From NCBI GenBank assembly GCA_009760855.2, contig WPIO01000001.1, forward strand, positions 14,415,501-14,479,500: DNA of 64,000 bases, written 5' to 3'. The position numbers were made by a program, and so were the translations under genes. Below, in pieces: positions 37,901-43,900 of this stretch. The stretch is from Cristatella mucedo. Taxonomy: Eukaryota; Bryozoa; Phylactolaemata; Cristatellidae. How positions within the stretch are numbered: the stretch's first letter is position 1; the number at the start of each line of letters is the position of its first letter. Under the pieces are notes generated by a model. The model did not search any database and was not told where the DNA came from. It was given only the letters and a program-made list of their open reading frames with translations.

Positions 37901-40900
37901 TCGTGTCTCTATCATGCAATATAGCGCTTCCTTGGTGGGTAATTGGGTGTATGCAAAAAATAATTAGCATTTTCCATGTCCACGTTGGCTAGACCGGCCT
38001 GCTAGTATAGCTGCCATTTTTGTGAGGCATTTCATAATAAGAGCAGCATCACTTTGTAATGATGTGAGCCCTACAGTAAAGGTTCCCAAATGAAGAGAGA
38101 AAAGCCATTTCTTCTATTTCGACTCAAGGCTCGTGAATGGTTTTTTTCTGATCGGCCTCAGCTGTGACTCTGTGCTGGTGAGGGTCAGTAGCTGATCTGA
38201 AGGACAAGACACGTTTTCTGGGTCTGACTGATGCAAACTCTACCGGCTGCTACAGCCTTCCCCATAGCGGAGCAACGCTGAAGCATGGGTTGATGCTGTG
38301 GTGATATGCTGGTCTCATTTGCCGAGTGCACGGTGCCCTGCATGAAGGGCTCCTGCTGAACATCCTCACAGGAACCCCATGTCTCATCTAGCATGCACCT
38401 ATAGGACCGGAGCGTTTAAGACGGTCGGAGTCGACTGAAACACTAAAGCTACCGGTCTTCCGGTGGCTTGTCACTTTTTTAAGCTCTGTGCCCCATAATT
38501 TTCACATTTCATGTAATTTTATAATTTCGACGACGTTCTTGCTTCCTATCGTTCTCACCGTCTTTATCAAACCGCAGATCATTCAAAAGGAGCTGTTGGA
38601 ATTGCTTTTTAGAGGTCAGATTAATTCCATTTCTTTTTACGGTTGGAGTTTATTGGATTCAACTCCCTGTACGTCCTGACATTTTCTCATCTCTATCTGG
38701 TGCTACGATTTTTCTTTCGGGTGTATAGCACTTAGTAAATAAAGCTGATAGTTTAGCTGCATATGTTGTTGACACTTGGGTGCCGAGAGTGAATGAGATT
38801 GAATATAAGGTGCACCGACAATTGAACTGGTGACTACTCGCCCTACGACAATTGGCCTGTACCAACCGGCCTATACGACAATTGATCTATATGACAACTG
38901 ATCTTTGGCAAGTGGCCGTAAGATCAGATATAGGCAATACAAATAAAACTGGTGCAGGTTGGTTTTATTTGGTCAAATTAGGTTATATATTTATTATATT
39001 TGTTATCAGTTTGCTATCACTACCCGGAGACTATTACAAGGATTGGATATCAGCTAGTATACATTAATAGAATTGATAATATGTGAAGTTAATAATTGTT
39101 GAGCATAAAAATATTTATAAATCATGGAGTCAGCGATACAGTATGGAATTTTCGAGCGTGGAGATGCTACTATATGTACAGAAACTTTGAATACTGGAAA
39201 GTAATCGTTAATGCAAGCAGCACTACGAATTGGCGATGCTGCAAATACCGTCAGCTTGGTTGCAAGAGTCGTCTAATAACGAATGGCACTACAGTAGTTG
39301 GAAATCGTGCCCTAGAACACTGCCACGAAGGAAACATAGCAATTGCCCGGGCAAGAAAGGCTGTTGGTGACGTGAAGGCTAAGATGTCGGAAGTTTCTGC
39401 GACTCCATGTGCAGTGCAAGGTTCTGTGGCTAGGAGCTTATCTGATGACGTGCTAATGGCTTTACCGAAGAAGTCAACCTTAAATCGAGCACTGCAGTGG
39501 CAGAGAAAGAAGGACTTGTCCGAGGCTGACGGAACTTCACCACCAATACCCACAGATCTGTTATTTGACATCCCTCAGAAGTTCATTGATTTTGGACTGT
39601 TTGACTCAGGACCAGGACAGGATCGGCTGATTATCCTCGGAAGTAGCACCTTACTTGACGGCTTGGCTCGCGCAGACGTGTGGCTAGCTGACGGTACGTT
39701 TTAAGTAGTTCCCTTACTTTTCTTTCAACAGTATGCCATTCATTTTCAATTTGTCCCAGGACTTATCCCTGTTGGACTAAACTGCCTACTTCCAAACAAG
39801 ACTCGCGCAACATATGATCGCCTTCTCGCCGAACTCTCGCATCTCATACCTGCTGCAAACCCTCAACAATTCTCATCGATTTCGAACCACCAGCAACAAT
39901 ACTTTCTCTGTCTTGTACTCGACAGCTACAATAACGGACTGACACTTCCATCTCACTCAGAGCGTTATACGAAAGGTCAACGAGTTAGGAAAAAGAAGAG
40001 TATGAAGCTGATGATGTTATCCGTAGTGCAGTTCGATGTCTACCAGCACTGGCACACGTACCGGAGACTGACGTCATCGAAGCGTTTGAGCTGCTGTCCG
40101 ACTCTATGCCATCACACGAGCGTATGAACGAACTTATCTCATACTTCGAACATACCTACATCCGAGGCAGAAGTCTTCGAGGCCGAGTTGATAACTACGG
40201 CAGTGCGCTCTTCCCTGTGGGGATGTGGACTCATTATGGGGCGTCAGCAGTATGGGGCGTCAGTAGACGGTGTAGCTCGTACAACTACTCTAGGTAAGGC
40301 GGTTGCTTTCACGACCTCGGTCGCGAGGTCGTGGGTTCGATTCCTGCAGTGAGCGATTCTTTATCGCCACTGCAAGCGGTGGTGATAGCCGTAAAGGCTC
40401 TTCTGTCGCTATACAAAAGGAGGCTGTTTAATCAGCTCGGATTTATTTATTTAACTAATGTAGTAGAGGGGTGGCATTACGGGCTCCAAGCATTGTTCCA
40501 GTTCCGTCATCCGACGATGTGGACATTTCTGAAAGGGCTTCTCATGGACCACAGTAAGCAAGCAGACTGCATTGTTCTTGCAAGGCACCACTGGCGTTCT
40601 TGTTGTCCGAGCAAAGAGATACTGCGAGCTTGCCGAAAAAGTTCGACGGGCTGTTGAAGGTTACGGTCGTACAGATGTTCTAACTTTTCTTCGTGCCATT
40701 GCATATTTGTCGCATAGTTAGTCGAGAAGCTACAGTAACCTTAAGATCGATTTTATCTAGAAAGTAATGAACATTTTTTGACACTTTTAAGAGAAAAAAC
40801 TGTTTTACTAATAGTCCTGTTGCATAAATATAAAAAAATTCAGTCACGAATTCATTCTTATTGTTTTTATTAATTTTGTTTTATTAAAAATTGTGTATTC

Positions 40901-43900
40901 TTATACATTTACATATAGATCAATTGTCGTATAGGCCAATTAGTACAGGCTAGTTGTCGTAGGTACAATAGTCGCAGACCAGATGGTATATAGATCAATT
41001 GTCGTATAGGCCGGTTGGTACAGGCCAATTGTCGTAGGGTCAGTAGTCGTAGGTACAATAGTCGCAGACCAGATGGTATATAGATCAATTGTCGTATAGG
41101 CCGGTTGGTACAGGCCAATTGTCGTAGGGTCAGTAGTCGTAGGTTCAATAGTCACCCAAACGAATATAATTGCTGAAGTTTCACGACAGCATTACAAACT
41201 GGCTAGCATGTCCTTGGGATGAAAGCGTATAGACGTTTATTAGATTGTGGACAGAACCTATTGCAGTTTGCCCGACAGAGTATTTGAGAGTAAGATGTAA
41301 TACTAATGGAACGCATCTGGATAGCACCCAAGATGAAAGCCTTGTTTCTAAAGTTCTTGCCAGCCAAGTGCACTATACTGGATTGAGCTGTTCAGACAAC
41401 ATTGTAGGACTTTCATTACACTGGGGGTGACAATTGAGTAAAAAGTGACTAGTTTAAACATTTTTTTTTACAAATGGTACTCCTGTGTCGTAGGCATAGC
41501 AAAGGGGGCTAAATTTGCCCTTTGCTGAACTGATATGGAAGGGGCTCCTTCTGCATCCATTGCTGCCTCTAGACCAGGTCAAGGTTCATAGACAATTCTT
41601 GGTCAGCTTGGGTATCGAGCTCTGGTGGTTATGGTGATTCTAACAGTATTATCCTTTCAAGCTTATTTGATGCAAGGCTATGGAAATTGTATATCCAGGC
41701 GTCTGCCGACCCTTTGCCTCTACCAGACACCTTTCTTGTGTTATTTTGTAAGTGTTGTTCCAGGTTATATGTGTAGCTGATTCCATTTTCTGTGGTACGA
41801 ATTTTTTTATTTGCATGAAGCACGGGTACCTGTTGCTTTATGGTGGTATGACTGTGTTTGCATCATGCTGGACTGATACGATGAAATATGTGTGGGTCTG
41901 CTAAGGTTACTGATCTGGTTTACATTATACTTGTAAGTTGCATTCTCGCTTTCAGGTGGTGTCATCATGTATGGTGCGCTGTTTCTTTTTGACGAGGATT
42001 TCATCCACGTGATCTCAATCACTTTTACTGCACTAGTCCTTACCGAGCTACTCATGGTGGCATTGACAGTACGCTCGTGGCACTGGCTAATGATCGTTGC
42101 CGAGCTTGTCAGTGTGGTTATTTATGTTGCTTCCCTTGTTATTTTGAAGAACTTGTTCGGTAAGTTTGTGATGCCACCACCATTTAAGTTCATTGTCTGT
42201 AAGACTGGCCCTTCGTTGTGTCCATCACCTATACCAAAAACCTGTGTGGCCACTTTCCTGTCTGGATAAATATTTAAAGATCTTCTCTGAATATCCATTC
42301 CACGTCAAATTGTTGGACTCTCCATGATCATTGCTTGACACTTGAGGGTTTCATTATTATTCTTAGCTTGTTCGTAGCTTTGGATTTAGCTATGCGATAC
42401 CGTGCTATTTAATGCACGGAGCAGACCTGATTGACTTTGGCATGTGCACTCATTAGGCCGATAACATGCCACTACAACAATTTGTAGATTATGCACATGT
42501 CTGAGACGGTGGTCGGACTCAGTTCCCTTCTAAGCTGCCAAGTTCGTGCATGACACTGTCCTAGTCACTTTCCAGAGATGGTGAAATTGTAAATAAATAT
42601 CTGAAACAAGTGACCATGTAATGTTGAACTCTCTTAAAAAATTTTAATGACTACTGGCGATGTTTCACAGGGTTTAGACTCAGATTGGTTCAGTCTCTCT
42701 GTCATTGTAATTAGGTCGTAACTATGGTCTCATTCACAGGAGAATTCAATAGCAGATAGTGCTATAGCTGGATCATTACACAGGGACATTACAAAGGTCG
42801 TCTTGCAGCCACTGGTGTAGGAGTGCTTCAAAGGGCCGTGAGTGCTGGGTATTCTAACATTATTTGAAATAATCCGAGCGCTCAGCTCGGGTTTGCAATT
42901 CTTTTATGCCAACTTTCATTTAAAGCAATAATAGCTCCTATCCATCAACTAAATAGCTCCCGTGATTGTGGGCCCAGTGAAGGTATGGTGCTATACTGGC
43001 CATCCCTCATGGCGATTCTTCTGTGAAATCTGATGGTTAAGTACTCGGTCTGTCAGAAGATAGTGTGGTTTTACTTTTATTTTCTTCATATATTTATTAT
43101 GCTTTTCATTTCCAGTCACGGTAAGTTGGTTTCAAAGTGCATCGGTTTTTAGTAATCGATTTTGTAGCTCCTTTAAATTGACTGATCGGCATCTAAAGGG
43201 AGTTTCATCCATGGAACTTGGTGCCTCTAGTTTTGATGGTAGTTTAAACATTAGCAAGTTATGATGGGTCATATTCACTAAGAAAAACGGATCGCCAAAT
43301 GTTTAAAAGCAAAATCGTGCAGTATATGCTTTAACTAGGTAGTTCCTCAGCTGTTTTGCTTGCCGGTGTACAGCCATAAAATCATTTACTCCCAAACCGG
43401 AAAACAATCATTAAAGTGGCTTCATCAAAGATAGGGCCAAACGTTTGATGTGGCATGTGCTGATGAGCCATAGTTTAGGTTTCTTTAACTATAGCTGCCC
43501 ACCTGTAATATACCAGTCGTTGTTGGTAATGCAATTGTAGAATTGTTAAGTATGGAGAGCTAGATCCCCGCGGCTCATCGTCAAGTATCAAATTTAGTTT
43601 ACAGCGTTTTCGTGTCGCTTTAAGGTAGCAGTTTCCTTCGATTCTCACATTCCTACTAAATGCCTCGCAGATAGAGCTGTTTCGGTCATCTGCCTTAAGA
43701 GGGTGGAGGTTAGGTCATTTGCCTATCGATTTTTTCTGGTCACTCTGTTCGTGGAATGCCTTGAGAGTTTGTGTATACATTCTGAAAACAGTGGCATTTT
43801 ATTTGAGCTTTACGAAGCAGATTTGTAATGGATGGGGTTTTGGCCAGCTCAATCGGACCTATATCTACTTTCGGGGATATAGACTGTCTCCGACAATTTT

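Larger units (their letters stand above)
38817..41160 (+). mobile_element. FLYWCH/MULE-type DNA element with long repeat-rich inverted ends
   Basis: Left-end sequence at about 38817-38910 (CCTACGACAATTGGCCTGTA, CCAACCGGCCTATACGACAA) is the reverse complement of right-end sequence at about 40914-41150. The right end carries about 2.8 tandem units of roughly 90 bp (one of 75 bp), starting at 40914, 40989 and 41079. Between them lie a FLYWCH zinc finger and MULE transposase remnants on the plus strand. Exact ends and a target duplication could not be fixed. The element sits in ATP9 intron 21. Confidence 0.75.
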
